Positions 21,858-33,359 of a DNA stretch of 64,000 nucleotides are shown here, one piece after another. Location: contig NC_090178.1 in the NCBI RefSeq assembly GCF_024679245.1, forward strand, positions 28,057,955 through 28,121,954. Reading direction: 5' to 3'. The notes beneath the pieces are model-generated. The model was not told the DNA's origin. It searched no databases and worked only from the letters and a program-made list of their open reading frames with translations. This DNA is from Pseudorasbora parva. Taxonomy: Eukaryota; Chordata; Actinopteri; Cypriniformes; Gobionidae. Made by a program: the position numbers and the translations under genes. Position 1 is the stretch's first letter. Each line of letters starts with the position of its first letter.

Positions 21858-22510
21858 AACACCGTCTCAAAGAGAGGCAAAATCCGAATATGTCAACGAC
21901 AGGGTAAAATGTAAAGGGGACAATTGAAACAGGACTATGGGATATAGTTGTACAAGTAGGGAGGGAAAGAGATGTGTTTGATGTGCCGTCACAGCGAGAA
22001 AGATTGTGAATAAGAAAACCTCATTTAGAGATGGGCTTGATCTGTAGAATAGTCTTGTCAAAGAAACCATGCAATAACAGAAAACTTTTCAGGGACTGCT
22101 AACTGCAAAAGTGGGCATTTATCAAGCCATGACCTATTTGGTGATTTGTGAGGTAATTTTTGGATAGGGTCATTAACACAAGGGCGTGTTACAGCATATT
22201 ATCAATATAACATATGAAATAAGTCTTTCAACATTAGTTGAATCAAGCTTACTGATATCTAAATGCATCCTGTGCTATCAAACCTATATGACAGAGGTTG
22301 CCAAAATAGTAACGCAAGAACGTGAATAATTTAGGTCTACACAGAATGACATTTTCACTTTTATAAAAATGTGGTTTACAAACTATAGATAGATTAAATG
22401 AGTTTTAGTGAGAGTCTGATTGAAACTTCTTTTAAGTTGTGTTCTTTTTTTCTTTTCTTTTTTTGATAGCGCACTGATAGTGTCATGTTGTTTTTCTGCT
22501 TATTCGGGCC

Positions 22511-22516
22511 AATAAA
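22511..22516 (+). terminator. gnb3 polyadenylation signal
   Basis: AATAAA, overlapping a second AATAAA-like run, lies about 650 bp past the GNB3 stop. It is the first canonical hexamer noticed downstream. Confidence 0.6.
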
Positions 22517-22647
22517 ATAAAAACTACTGACAAACTTGACTCATTTTCTAATACAATTTTATCTTATATCTGATGGCATTGAAAACAAAAACTGTGTATA
22601 TTACACACTAAATGATCAAAAGTGACATTAAACATTTATAATGTTCC

Positions 22648-23150
22648 ACATCAAGATGTTTGGTCTGGAAACTCACCATTGACAGGGCTCAATCTGAGGG
22701 GCGGGATAAACGGTTGCCTTTCAAACTCCCCCTGCACGCGATTGGATAGTGCTACAACCAACCAGAGCAACGAAGGTGAAGCAGAGCTTGTTGACAGATT
22801 AAACTTTCGCCGTATCCATTCGGCAAAACTCAGAACACATCTTCCCTTTTTAAGAATGACTTCAGTGCCGTTCTTTGTTCTTTTCTCAGAGAAAAGCTTA
22901 ACTCCAAGTCTTCCAGAGTCGCGGTCAAAGCTGATTCGAAAGACCGCCGTTCGCCAGTTTCTGTGTTTACTAGAAGCACGCAAACGCAACTCGGCCGTCA
23001 TTATGTTAAGCCCCGCCCAACGACTCTCTATAAACGATGCAATTGACCCGACCAGAGTTTGGTTTTTACAGCTCAGAAGTGTATTGAAAGTTGCTAGAAG
23101 ATACTTGCGGCAGATTAGATCTGCTGCCGCTAGGTGTGTCTAGATTTCTA
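22648..23150. mobile_element. hAT-like non-autonomous transposon, copy 2 (left end lost)
   Basis: The sequence matches the element at 17646-18171 from CCACATCAAGATGTTTGGTC to GATTTCTAGGCTA, in the same orientation with scattered differences. About the first 24 bp are missing, so no target duplication can be read. The 173-codon open frame across it is not a gene. Confidence 0.8.
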
Positions 23151-23757
23151 GGCTAAGACTTCCCAGGCTGACTGACGAAATTTATTTTAAACACTGTTTA
23201 TCTGTGCTGCAAATGTTATGGAGAACAGCTAGACGACTCACCGCTTCTTATGAAGATTGAGCATGGTTTTGTGATCGATTACCGTTTGTATTAATTTACC
23301 TTAGTTTTCCTAAATATCAGGATAAAAATGGTGGATAACATTGTAGCCTATGTATAAAGAAATGACAACAAAAAATAAAATCTCACTCTGAAACGTCCTA
23401 GGAAATCTGTGCATGAAATCCGTTCTTGACAATCCTCTTTGTTAATATTTTCAGGGTTTGAATTGTGCTTGATTTGGTATGAAATCAACAGCACCCGTAA
23501 CACTAGAAAACAACTGTATGGAAGAGCGGGACATTTCCCGAACACGCGCAAGTATAACATGCGCTAAGTGGAGCCAATCACAACAGACTGGGCCAGCTAA
23601 CTATATCCCAGCACATTTCGTAGTGTGGGGTTTAATTGAAATCAGCGTGTTCGGGTCAGACTGGAGAGAGAGGTGCTGTAATAATGTCAAATATGTGGAT
23701 TGAAATGCGTTTATTTAAACAATCAAGCAATAAAAACATTCTAGTACATTCTAACAT

Positions 23758-24186
23758 TCTACACTGTGTAACTTTTTTAGTTTTTTCTTAGATAAAAACA
23801 CTTAGTTCTTTCAAAAATATATGTGCTCATTAATGTATATTTACTTCTTTCAAGTAATAAATTATTCTCGTAAGTTTATAATATGCCATTGAAAATACAT
23901 ACGGGTGAGGGGTTCGAATGCTGGTCGCCATGTTGCCCCTCCATCTTGAAAGTACATTAGCCAAAAAAGTACATACCCGTAAATTCAAGCTTCGCCTTTC
24001 GCGTTTTAAGACTCGATGGCACCGTGTCGAATGTGAAGAGGGGGATTGCCGTGTTAATCTTGGACTAAATCGGCCACCGTAGGAGTTCAAACAAAATCAG
24101 AATGGAGAGGAACATAAACTAATATTCTCTGGATGGTCATATACCTTTTCACCGCTAGATGGGGGAAATATCACACAGTGATAGCT
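23758..24186 (-). mobile_element. TTAA element of the AGCTACACTGTG family, copy 1
   Basis: This is a reverse-orientation relative of 31687-32109. Shared text includes GGTGAGGGGTTCGAATGC, GACTCGATGGCACCGTGTCG and TCGGCCACCGTAGGAGTT. The right end (CACAGTGATAGCT then TTAA at 24187-24190) is intact; the left end has lost its TTAA. No coding potential. Confidence 0.75.
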
Positions 24187-24597
24187 TTAAATTATAATTT
24201 AAAAGTATTATTGTTTTTAATGTATTTTTTGTCAATTTAAAAACTTGACCAAAAATCACTCTGGTTTTGTTGGGGGCTAGGAACATTCATGTATGCACTA
24301 TGCAGTTGCCAGAAAAAAAAATAAAAAAAATAAAGAAGAACACTTATTCTATCTAGAGTTTTACTCACAATTTAACATTTGGAAACCATGTCCACACTCT
24401 CACGTGCTCTGAAAACACCAATAGACAAGTAAGTTACATTTCAGCAATCTCCATTTGAGATTTTCTGCTTAAAGTGTCATTTAGTCGCTCTGTGTTGTGT
24501 CACGACTCACGAGCCGCTTGTGCTGTTTGCTGAATAACTGCACTTGTGTGAGTCAATCAGAACAGAGATTAACATTATTATTCATGACCCTCCCAAA

Positions 24598-25393
24598 TAT
24601 GGAGGACCAACCCTGCACAAATTAAAAATAAATAAATGAATGAATAAGTAAATAAATGAATAAATAAATAAATAAATGTACACATATGTAAATTAATAAA
24701 AACATAAGTAGATAAATAAATGTGATAATAGGAAAATAAATAACAGAATAAACGGCTTGATAAAATAAATATGATTAATTTTTAATCAAATACAATTTTG
24801 TATTATCTTTCCCTTAATTTATTATTTTCTGCTTTTATAAAAATATATCTCTTTAACTTTTATTTATTTGTTGATTAAATTTAACATTTATTTTTATATT
24901 TATGCGTTCATTTATTTTTTACATTTATTTTTCCCACATGAGCTCTCAACCAATGATGTGCTGAAGCTACACAAGGACCGCCCTCCTCATTTACATGTTG
25001 CACACCGAAAAAGAAATGAATCAATCGATGAATGAATGTAAAAATAAATACATGTGGGAAAAATAAATGTAAAAAATTAATGAACGCATAAATATAAAAA
25101 TAAATGTTAAATTTAATTAACAAATAAATAAAAGTTAAAGAGATACATTTTTTATAAAAGCAGAAAATAATAAATTAAGGGAAAAATAATACAAAATTGT
25201 TTTTGATTAAAAATTATTCATATTTATTTTATCAAGTTGTTTTTTAATTTTTTATTTTCCTATTATCACATTTATTTATCTATTTATGTTTTTATTATTT
25301 TACATATGTGTATATTTATTTATTTATTCATTTATTTACTTATTCATTCATTCATTTATTTATTTTTCATTTGTGCAGGGTTGGTCCTCCATA
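24598..25393. mobile_element. 0.8-kb AT-rich foldback element
   Basis: Arms of about 340 bp are inverted copies: TATGGAGGACCAACCCTGCA on the left and TGCAGGGTTGGTCCTCCATA on the right. Both are built of AAATAAATGAATGA-like tetranucleotide sequence. A unique core (about 24940-25020) separates them. CCCAAA flanks both sides and may be part of a target duplication. No coding potential. Confidence 0.85.
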
Positions 25394-26689
25394 CCCAAAT
25401 AAGGTAATAACGGTCTATTTCATTCTAGGGATGTAAATAACCATATAAAATCGTATCTGGAGTATTCTTGCCCTTATTTAGCCACATATCTTAGTATGTA
25501 GATATCAGAGAACAATTTAAAACACTATCAATGCATTCTATGGCACCTTTAAAATGGAGGTGGACCTGTGATACAGACCTGAACAGACCTGTGACCAAAT
25601 TGTGCTGAAAGTATTGATCGACCAATTTTTTTTTTTTTTTTATAACCGATACCGATTATTTGCATGTTTATGTGCCAATAACCGATATAGAACCAATATT
25701 CATTTATTGTGTTATTTCTGTTTTTTACAATAGCAGCACTGAACTGAGTTTTTTTAAACACTGTAATTTTTGCAATTTCACTCCCTTACAGAACAAAAGA
25801 CGTTTACTTTACATCAATAAATAGTCTGAAACAGTGCTTTTTTATTTAAATACAGTGCAAAGTCTTTATAACATTAATGCTGTTTCACCAAAGTCTAATG
25901 TTTTCAAATGGAGAACATAAATAAATGAAAGTTAAGTCTATTAACTCCCCATAACTGTAAGCATAAATATAAGCATTCATTTTAAACTACAGTTTTAAAA
26001 GTCGTATGTGTTCAATAGACTAAAGAGTGAATATTCTCTGGAATATGCAAACATTTTAATAGCTATGATGTATTCGCGGGTTTGTTTATTTTTCTTACAG
26101 AGTCAATCTCGTATGGTATAAAAATTGCACCCCCCAAACACCCCCCCAAAAAAACTGGAGACAGGAAAAAAAAAATGTCACACTCAGGACCTTGAGGAAA
26201 TGAAAATAGAGTTTTTTTGTGCATATAATCTACAAATCAGCCAGGATGCAGAAAAAAAGGACTCCGCAGTGAAGGGTTGACTCTCTAAAACATCAAGAGT
26301 GGAAAACAGACAAAAAAAACTCACACACACACAAACACATGCACACACGAATGAATGTGTGTTATTCCAAAAGCTAATTTTAAAGATTTAAGCATGGAAT
26401 TCTTCCCTAGTAACCTCCAGGCCTATTGCAGCATCTGTTTATGAAAACAAAAGCTAAACAAACAAGCAAAAAACTTGAAAAAAAATAGTCTTTGAGAATC
26501 TGTTATTATATATTAAAATCAACAACCTAAAAAAAGGGCAAATATGTGAAAAAAAATCACTAACATTCACAAGCCTTTCTACAGAGCTGTAAATCCCCTA
26601 GTGGTAAAAATGTGCTATTGCATGATAAAAATGCTTAATGGATGAACTCAATGCTCATCACCGGATGGCACCAATCTCATTTGCAAAAT

Positions 26690-26693
<4 letters not shown>

Positions 26694-26776
<83 letters not shown>
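26694..26776. repeat. (TA)n microsatellite
   Basis: About 80 bp of uninterrupted TA, within the hAT-like relic. Confidence 0.95.
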
Positions 26777-26779
<3 letters not shown>

Positions 26780-26964
26780 ATTTATTATATTCAATGGGGG
26801 AAAAAATGGGTCATAATTATTGCATATTAATTATAAATCATAAAATTTTCTCAAAACACCAAAAAAAAGAGAAAAAAATATTATTGAACAAATTTATTTC
26901 ATGATTTTTACAAAAGAAACGTTTCTTAATCCCCCAAAGGGTGGAGTCAAAAATGACCCGAAGC

Positions 26965-26968
<4 letters not shown>

Positions 26969-27013
<45 letters not shown>
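26969..27013. repeat. (TA)n microsatellite
   Basis: About 45 bp of TA in the second copy of the internal block of the hAT-like relic. Confidence 0.95.
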
Positions 27014-27016
<3 letters not shown>

Positions 27017-28153
27017 AATCGTAGCTTTATCAGAATGGTCCGAAACTTGGTGACTTTATTGGTACTTGGTATATGAACACCCCAAAAATATAAAGTCTAA
27101 GCGGTCGTAAAAAAAATAGTCCCACTCAGGACCTTTGGGTCAAAAATGAATTTCCCACATAGGAAATGATTGGGAAACTGGCCAAAATATGAAAATACTG
27201 AGTTTCTATTATATTCAATGGGAAGAAATGGGTTTTAATTATTAAATATTAATTGTAAATCATAAAATTGTCTCAAAACAACAACAAAAATATATATATT
27301 ATTGAACAAAAATATATTGATTTTACTCGAATTTTTTTTATCTTATTCAAGCCCTTCGTGTCATCTAGACCCGAACGTCCTCCCGAGTGTGTGTGACCCA
27401 TAAATGAAGTACACCAGAGATAAACATGTCGGTCTTGTTTATCGGTTAAAATACGGTGATAGCCTACCTAACGCGATATGCTGGAGCAACAACCCGGTGA
27501 GTTAACGGTTGAACGCGACTGAAACAGAGATAAATAAGTTCGGCGCTTTTATTTCCAACATGCTCTCATTCATGGCGGTTTTATTTCAGTAATGTGAAGT
27601 TATGCCTGTTGTGACCGTTGTGACAGATTACAGATTACCTGACTGACTCCGTCTACAAGTTTAAACTACATACCACCATCTGATAACATTTTATTTGTGC
27701 ATATCTGTTACGTTAAAGTTTATTAATTAAGGGATGCAGGTTATTTTACCTTTGAACACCGAGTTTACTCATCATCTCCCCTCAGTAGCTGACCTTAATG
27801 GCGCGCTTGACTTGTATCGGCTGTATGCAATTCTTAAAACGTCCACAAGATGGCGCCATTTATGGGTGAATCCGATATTACAAACCTGATACCCGATCAT
27901 GGGAAAATGCTTAAAAATCGGGGGGAAAATGTCAGGAATCCGATATCGGTCGATCACTGCTGAAAAGTTTTTCAAAATAACTATTGAAAAAGGTTTCACT
28001 AACCGCAGGGCTGTATTAGTGTTATATTGCAGCCCTATCATTTGCTTTGTGAACTCTCTGCCATTGCTAATACATTGAAGCATAGATTTCTGTGAATAGT
28101 TTCATGTCCTCAGACAAGCTCAAAAAAAGAAAATTAAAAATCAAATGTTAAAT

Positions 28154-28159
28154 TTTATT
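28154..28159 (-). terminator. cdca3 polyadenylation signal
   Basis: AATAAA on the minus strand lies about 150 bp past the CDCA3 stop. A second copy lies at 28176-28181. Confidence 0.65.
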
Positions 28160-28307
28160 TACATAAAAAACAGTGTTTATTTACAAACACACACACACAC
28201 AAATAAGCAAAGAGGAGGAAAAAACTGAATGATCATGTAGTTTTAGGCTTAAAACTGTAGTATATACATAGTGTTGTCTGGGTTTAGCCTCGCGTGCCCA
28301 GTTTGTC

Positions 28308-30163
28308 TCACTCGTTCTCCTTGTTGAGTGACAGAATCAGAGCTCTCCTGTCTATCTGGCTGAATCTCTGTTTTTCTGGGGTGGACACTTTCAGCTTCAT
28401 CTGACGAGAAACATGAATATCCATTACAGATCAAAGTGAATACATAACATGGATGTCTACAGTGAAAGGAGCACTGATGTTCAAGTAGTGACTAAGAAGT
28501 GTCTTTACCTGTGAGTTGCGGTCTCTGGGTGAATTAGCCTCCCTCAGGATCTGCAGAGGCGATCTGCCCTCACCAATCAGAACTTTTTCTGTAATATTAA
28601 ACAAGGATATACCTCAATTTTCTAGTTTATGATCAGAGAAAAGTGCATAAAACTCCTTATTTGTCCTCTTGTTAGTCTACTATCCACCTTTTAATGCAAG
28701 TGCAACATAGCCATTTGCAATTTGCAATGTGGGAGGACTTCCAGTGTCATCTGCTTTCAGTTTTTCCAGCGGTATGAAATCAGTTAATGCTGCTTGATAT
28801 TACAAAGTGGCATTTGTTTACTTCAATAATAAACATTGGTTCGTAGCTCAATAAATTACTATTTTTACTGCAGTTATACCCATCTTTGGGTCTCACAAAG
28901 AAAACCTTGTTAAAAAACAAAGTGGATGGAGGAAATGGTATCTACCACCAGCATCAGAAACTTGCAGAATGACTAATGACATATAACCACAAGGTGAACA
29001 GACACACTCACCTCTCTGTCTTTGTTTGGTGCGCACAACCATGTTGTTATTCTCATTTGTGGCCGTGTTTTTGGTTGAGAGTGGTGAAGAGGTTTTTCCA
29101 CGTCCCTGTACCCCTCTTGCTCTGACACCAGAGGTCCCACAGCCCACACCCAACCATTGTGGCTTAAAAATGGCTTGACTCGGGCTGCGAGTATCAAACT
29201 TCAGAGAACGGATGCCAGACTGGACGGTTTCAACCTGGATGCTGGTCACTGGACTGGATTTGCTGGAGGCAACAGCCGGCTGAGGTGAGAGAGGTTTGGT
29301 CACCTCTAGCTGCCCATGGCACAACTCTGGAAGTGCAGCTGTGACCTGATGGAGGGGAGACACATCATTTAGTCGCAGATTTTTTCTGATGCCAAAACAG
29401 CCCTATAAAGTAGTTCAGAGACAGATTCCTGCCAGCCCTAAAATTCTCATTGGTCCCAATACAAACAAAAAGTATCTAGAAAAAAAGTTAAAGCTTTAAA
29501 AACAACATTTTATTCTCATTTGTTTAATATTAAAATAATATACATTAAAAACAATTTGATATATTTGCAATAAATGGGAAATTGTAATATAATTAAGCAG
29601 GGCATTTTAAAGCTGGCAACAAGAATTTTTTTTAAAAAAAATTATAGCATTCACTTTATGATTATTTTTTATTTAAAAATTAAATTACAAAAATAAAATC
29701 CTAAATTACATTTTTATTAAAATAAATATTTATCAAACTTTAGTTTATTTATAATAAATATTTTTGTTAACAAATATTTAAAATAACCAATTTAACTATT
29801 CCCGCCTGGATTTTGCTGACCCAAATTGAAAAGCCTCCCATAAACACATACAGTGGTCTAAGTTTGAAATATTGGTGTTATTTTACAGGAAACCCTTTAA
29901 AGTTACATAAAACACTGCTAAAAGTGATAAACATGTAAGTATAGGTTGTTTAAGCTGTTATAACCCCATAAAAAATTAGGCGCGTTTTGATTTTTTCTTT
30001 TTTTTTATAAATTCATTTTTGAAAGTGTGTAACTCTGTGTTTTTGAAAGTGTGTAACTCTGTGTAAAAAGTGTGCTCTAGGACCCTGCAGACAGTTTGGG
30101 CTGTTTCCAGCATAAATAAATTAATTTAATGACACTGGAATATTGCATTCATATCACTGTATA

Positions 30164-30207
<44 letters not shown>

Positions 30208-30628
30208 GAAATCAAAAAGTACCTACTTTTTTTGGGGGTGGGGTTACAGCTTAGACAACATATACTTACAATTTTAAGATCTTTAGCAGTGTTTTATGTA
30301 ACTTTAAAGGGTTTCCTGTACAATGACACCAGCATTTAAAACTTAGACCACTGTATGTGTGTATGGGAGGCTTTTCAATTTGGGTCGGCAAAATCCAGGC
30401 AGAAATCCCAAAAAAATGGTCTCGTAGTTTAAGTAAATTACAAGAATAAAATTATTAAAATAAACTAAATATTTACATACTACAAACACAAAATACAAAC
30501 ATTTGTATTAATAAATATGTATGCAAATATTTTTAATTTGTTAAAAAAAATTTTTTTTATAAATAAACATTTATTAATAAAACTATTTTTATTGTCATTT
30601 ACTTATTAAATCTTACACATGCATGCGC

Positions 30629-30725
<97 letters not shown>

Positions 30726-32888
30726 GCTGCATTATTTTAATTTTTTTAAAACAGCAAAAACATAAATATTGTAATATTTAGTATCAAAATTTAAAAGTTA
30801 AATTTAAAAGTCCTGTGATGTCAAAGCTGCATTTTTGGCATTATTACTCCAGTCTTCAGTGTCACACGACAAAAACAAACCTGTTCTTCAGATGTCTGGG
30901 ATGGGACCTCAGCTTCCTCCGGGATCATGACAATTTCAGCAACAGGCGTGGTTGTTTCAGACTCTGTGGATGGTGCGACTGAAGAATGATCTTCAGCAGG
31001 GGGAAGAGGAGTCAGAGGACGTTCCTCCAGAGAAGAGGAGTAAACACCTTCACGACACGCTAGAAGACTCAAACTGAGCTCTTTTCTTAACGGTGAAGAA
31101 CCAAGCAGCAGAGCCTCCTCTGCCTCTTCCAGCGAGGCCTCAGTGTCCACCTCTACCTCCACCTGAGCATCTGCCATCAACACAAACGGGCTGCCGCATA
31201 TGGAGCCGTAGCCCAGTGAAGGAGAGGGCAGTGCAGGGGTGAACACAGCATCTGTGCGCTCGCTGAGGGCCGCTGAGTTCTGAGCTTTTACCGGAGGGAG
31301 CAGGGGCTCTCTGGGGCATGTACCATTTTCCTGAGCCCCATTGGGCAGGCTGGGGTGTTTGGTAAAGGAGACCGGAGGAAGAGGAGAAACAGAGTCACCA
31401 CCAGACTTGACATCATTGAGAAAGAAGGTGCTCAGCCGCCGAGCAAGAGATGTGACGCTCACTGTAAAGGAGACAAAGGAGTTTGAGATTCAAAACACCC
31501 TTTTTATTTTCTAAATGCTTTTTTGACATTACATTTAAAATAATAAAAGAGTCAAAACTCCCACCCCTTTCAAACTCATTATTCAATCACAAATTTAAAA
31601 TGGGAGGGCTGAGGGCACATTTACTATAGTGCAACATGTTCTGGAATTAAAAACCATATTAATTTCCTCCATAGAAAAATTATTAAAGCTACACTGTGAT
31701 ATTCTCCCCCATCTAGCGGTATAAAGGTATATGACCATCCAGTGAATATTAGTTTCTGTTCCTCTCAATTCTGATTTCGTTTTAACTCCTACGGTGGCCG
31801 ATTTAGTCCAAGATTAACATGGCAAGCCCCCTCTTCACATTCGACACGGTGCCATTGAGTCTTAAAACGCGAAAGTCGAAGCTTGAATTTACGGGTATGT
31901 TCCTCTTTGGCTAATGTACTTTCAGGGGCAAAATGGCAACCGGCATTCGAACCCCTCACCCGTATGTATTTTCAATGGCATATTATAAACTTACGAGAAT
32001 ACTTTACTACCTGAAAGAAGTAAATATACCTTAATGAGCACATATATTTTTGAAAGAACAGTGTTTTTAGCTAAGAAAAAACGGGAAAAAAAATGTACAC
32101 AGTGTAGCTTTAACAATAAATTACAAACCTATTAAGACAAATCTACTCTGAGTTATGAGGTTGTTAATCAAAAGTGTATGCATTTGTTAAACTTATATCA
32201 GCACCTTATTTTATTTTTTAATAAGCATGTTTAACAGCATGAATCCTGGAGGGGAAAATGTGATTCAGCTCACATATGGTTGGTTTGATTCATGGTCTTT
32301 AACTCTTTAGAAGAAGAAAGAGAGAGCTTCCAGAAGTGGGCAGCTACTGTAACATTAAAGGGCTGAGCTAATTAGTATTGATTAGCTGTCTGCTCGAGCT
32401 CCTTTTACCAGATTTAAATATTGTGAATGAAGAATGCAGAAACAGGGATCCCATAATGGACAAAACTTACCCTTCATCGGTGTGCGAGTAATGCCAGGCG
32501 TGGGTGAACGGGGGTCAACAAACCCAGGCCCAACTGACTCCACCACAGGAAGGGGAGTGTAAGCCACACCCACCTAAAGGAAAATACAAGCAATTATTTT
32601 GAATTATTGTGTCCATTGTTTATCGCTCCGCTCATAAGGAAATATCACAAGGAATTGCTAAATTCACATCACAGTCAGGCCAAGCAAATAAACAATTTAG
32701 CATTTTAATGAGAAACTGTGATAAAAGTAAACTGCATGCTTGTAACTTACCTGTATAGGTGTGCGGTCGATAGCACCGGACGGTGAACGCGGGTCTGAGA
32801 GCTTCGCTACACGCGCTGCTTTCGGCCACTGGCTCGGGTCTACCTTTGGTGTGGATGCCACAGACATCTTGCTTTCACTGGTACCCAT
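28308..32888 (-). CDS. cdca3: Cell division cycle-associated protein 3 (Tome-1), complete
   Basis: CDCA3 is the trigger of mitotic entry, an F-box-like adaptor reported to drive Wee1 turnover and itself destroyed by APC/C-Cdh1. Six coding exons on the minus strand join in phase: 32751-32888, 32471-32573, 30881-31461, 29012-29345, 28509-28588 and 28308-28400. The total is 1329 bp, giving 442 residues, against 268 in human; most of the extra length is the large acidic, Ser/Pro-rich third exon. Diagnostic matches are [16 protein letters not shown] (31-46), [15 protein letters not shown] (66-80), [16 protein letters not shown] near 392-407, and a KEN box at 439-441. The SP and TP sites look like CDK targets. 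MGTSESK at the start fits N-myristoylation. Transcription converges with GNB3 and is in tandem with PEX5. Confidence 0.93.
29814..30400. mobile_element. Foldback element with poly-A core in a cdca3 intron
   Basis: Arms of roughly 180 bp are inverted. The left begins GCCTGGATTTTGCTGACCCA and the right ends with its near-complement TGGGTCGGCAAAATCCAGGC. The core contains an approximately 40-base A run (30166-30205) and a tandem GAAAGTGTGTAACTCTGTGT pair. No coding potential. Confidence 0.8.
30630..30723. repeat. (TA)n microsatellite
   Basis: About 90 bp of TA in the CDCA3 intron, 160 bp past the donor side of the large exon. Confidence 0.95.
31687..32109 (+). mobile_element. TTAA element of the AGCTACACTGTG family, copy 2
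   Basis: Perfect 12-bp inverted ends AGCTACACTGTG and CACAGTGTAGCT are each bounded by TTAA (31683-31686 and 32110-32113). It lies in a CDCA3 intron and is the inverted relative of 23758-24186. Confidence 0.8.
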
Positions 32889-33154
32889 GTTTACTTCGTT
32901 TACTATTCAGAAAACAGCACGGTTTATATAAACTTGCGAAAGGAGTAGTTAAAACTCATAAGACAGATGTTTTGCACGTGTTACAAAGCGAAGATAACGT
33001 TACATTAAACAAAGAGGCACATAGCGTTTTACCAACAATATCAAGTTATTGTTCAGTAATCAAACGCCCCTTAAAACGTTTTCTACCTAATATTCCTTTT
33101 ATCTTTTACAGCAACTCAGATTAAAATAATTATGTCACGTCTTAAATATTGTAC

Positions 33155-33345
33155 CTGTAAAAAGTAGATATCAAAGAAATGCTTCAGTCGTCTTCCAATC
33201 CAAACTCCTTGTGACTCGAGCGAGAGCATTTAAATGGCTAGTCTTGTATTTGTGGCGATTTTTAAACAGACCAATAGGAGAATGTGAGAGGTCCTGCCTC
33301 GGCGCTTCTGATTGGCCGAGACGGTGAATGCAATTTTATTGGGCG
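33155..33345 (-). promoter_or_regulatory. cdca3: cdca3 promoter and first untranslated exon
   Basis: On the minus strand a CAG|GTACAA donor at 33155 closes a probable non-coding exon. Upstream are three CCAAT boxes: ATTGG on the plus strand at 33338-33342 and 33311-33315, and CCAAT on the plus strand at 33271-33275. TTTAAA motifs follow at 33261-33266 and 33229-33234. CCAAT boxes spaced about 30-40 bp followed by a CHR-type TTTRAA element are the known layout of G2/M genes controlled by NF-Y and DREAM/MuvB, which suits CDCA3. The transcription start is inferred near 33200-33230. Confidence 0.55.
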
Positions 33346-33359
33346 TGTCAGCGATTTAA

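Larger units (their letters stand above)
25612..27958. mobile_element. hAT-like relic with long TA tracts
   Basis: The left end (TATTGATCGACCAATTTTT) and the right end (CGATATCGGTCGATCACT) are inverted relatives. Near-identical 8-bp repeats flank them: GCTGAAAG (25604-25611) and GCTGAAAA (27959-27966). The interior has two related blocks, each a TA tract with ATTATATTCAATGGG sequence, at about 26690-26900 and 26960-27300, suggesting internal duplication. No transposase is readable. Confidence 0.6.

Noticed and set aside
22622..23143. 173-codon plus-strand frame and the overlapping 116-codon minus-strand frame
   Set aside because: They lie wholly inside the repeat shared with 17646-18171. Frames are open by composition, and no domain is seen.
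31462..31464. Large cdca3 frame (31462-30821) read as a single-exon gene
   Set aside because: The frame is the third coding exon. Acceptor and donor sites with matching phase place it within CDCA3.
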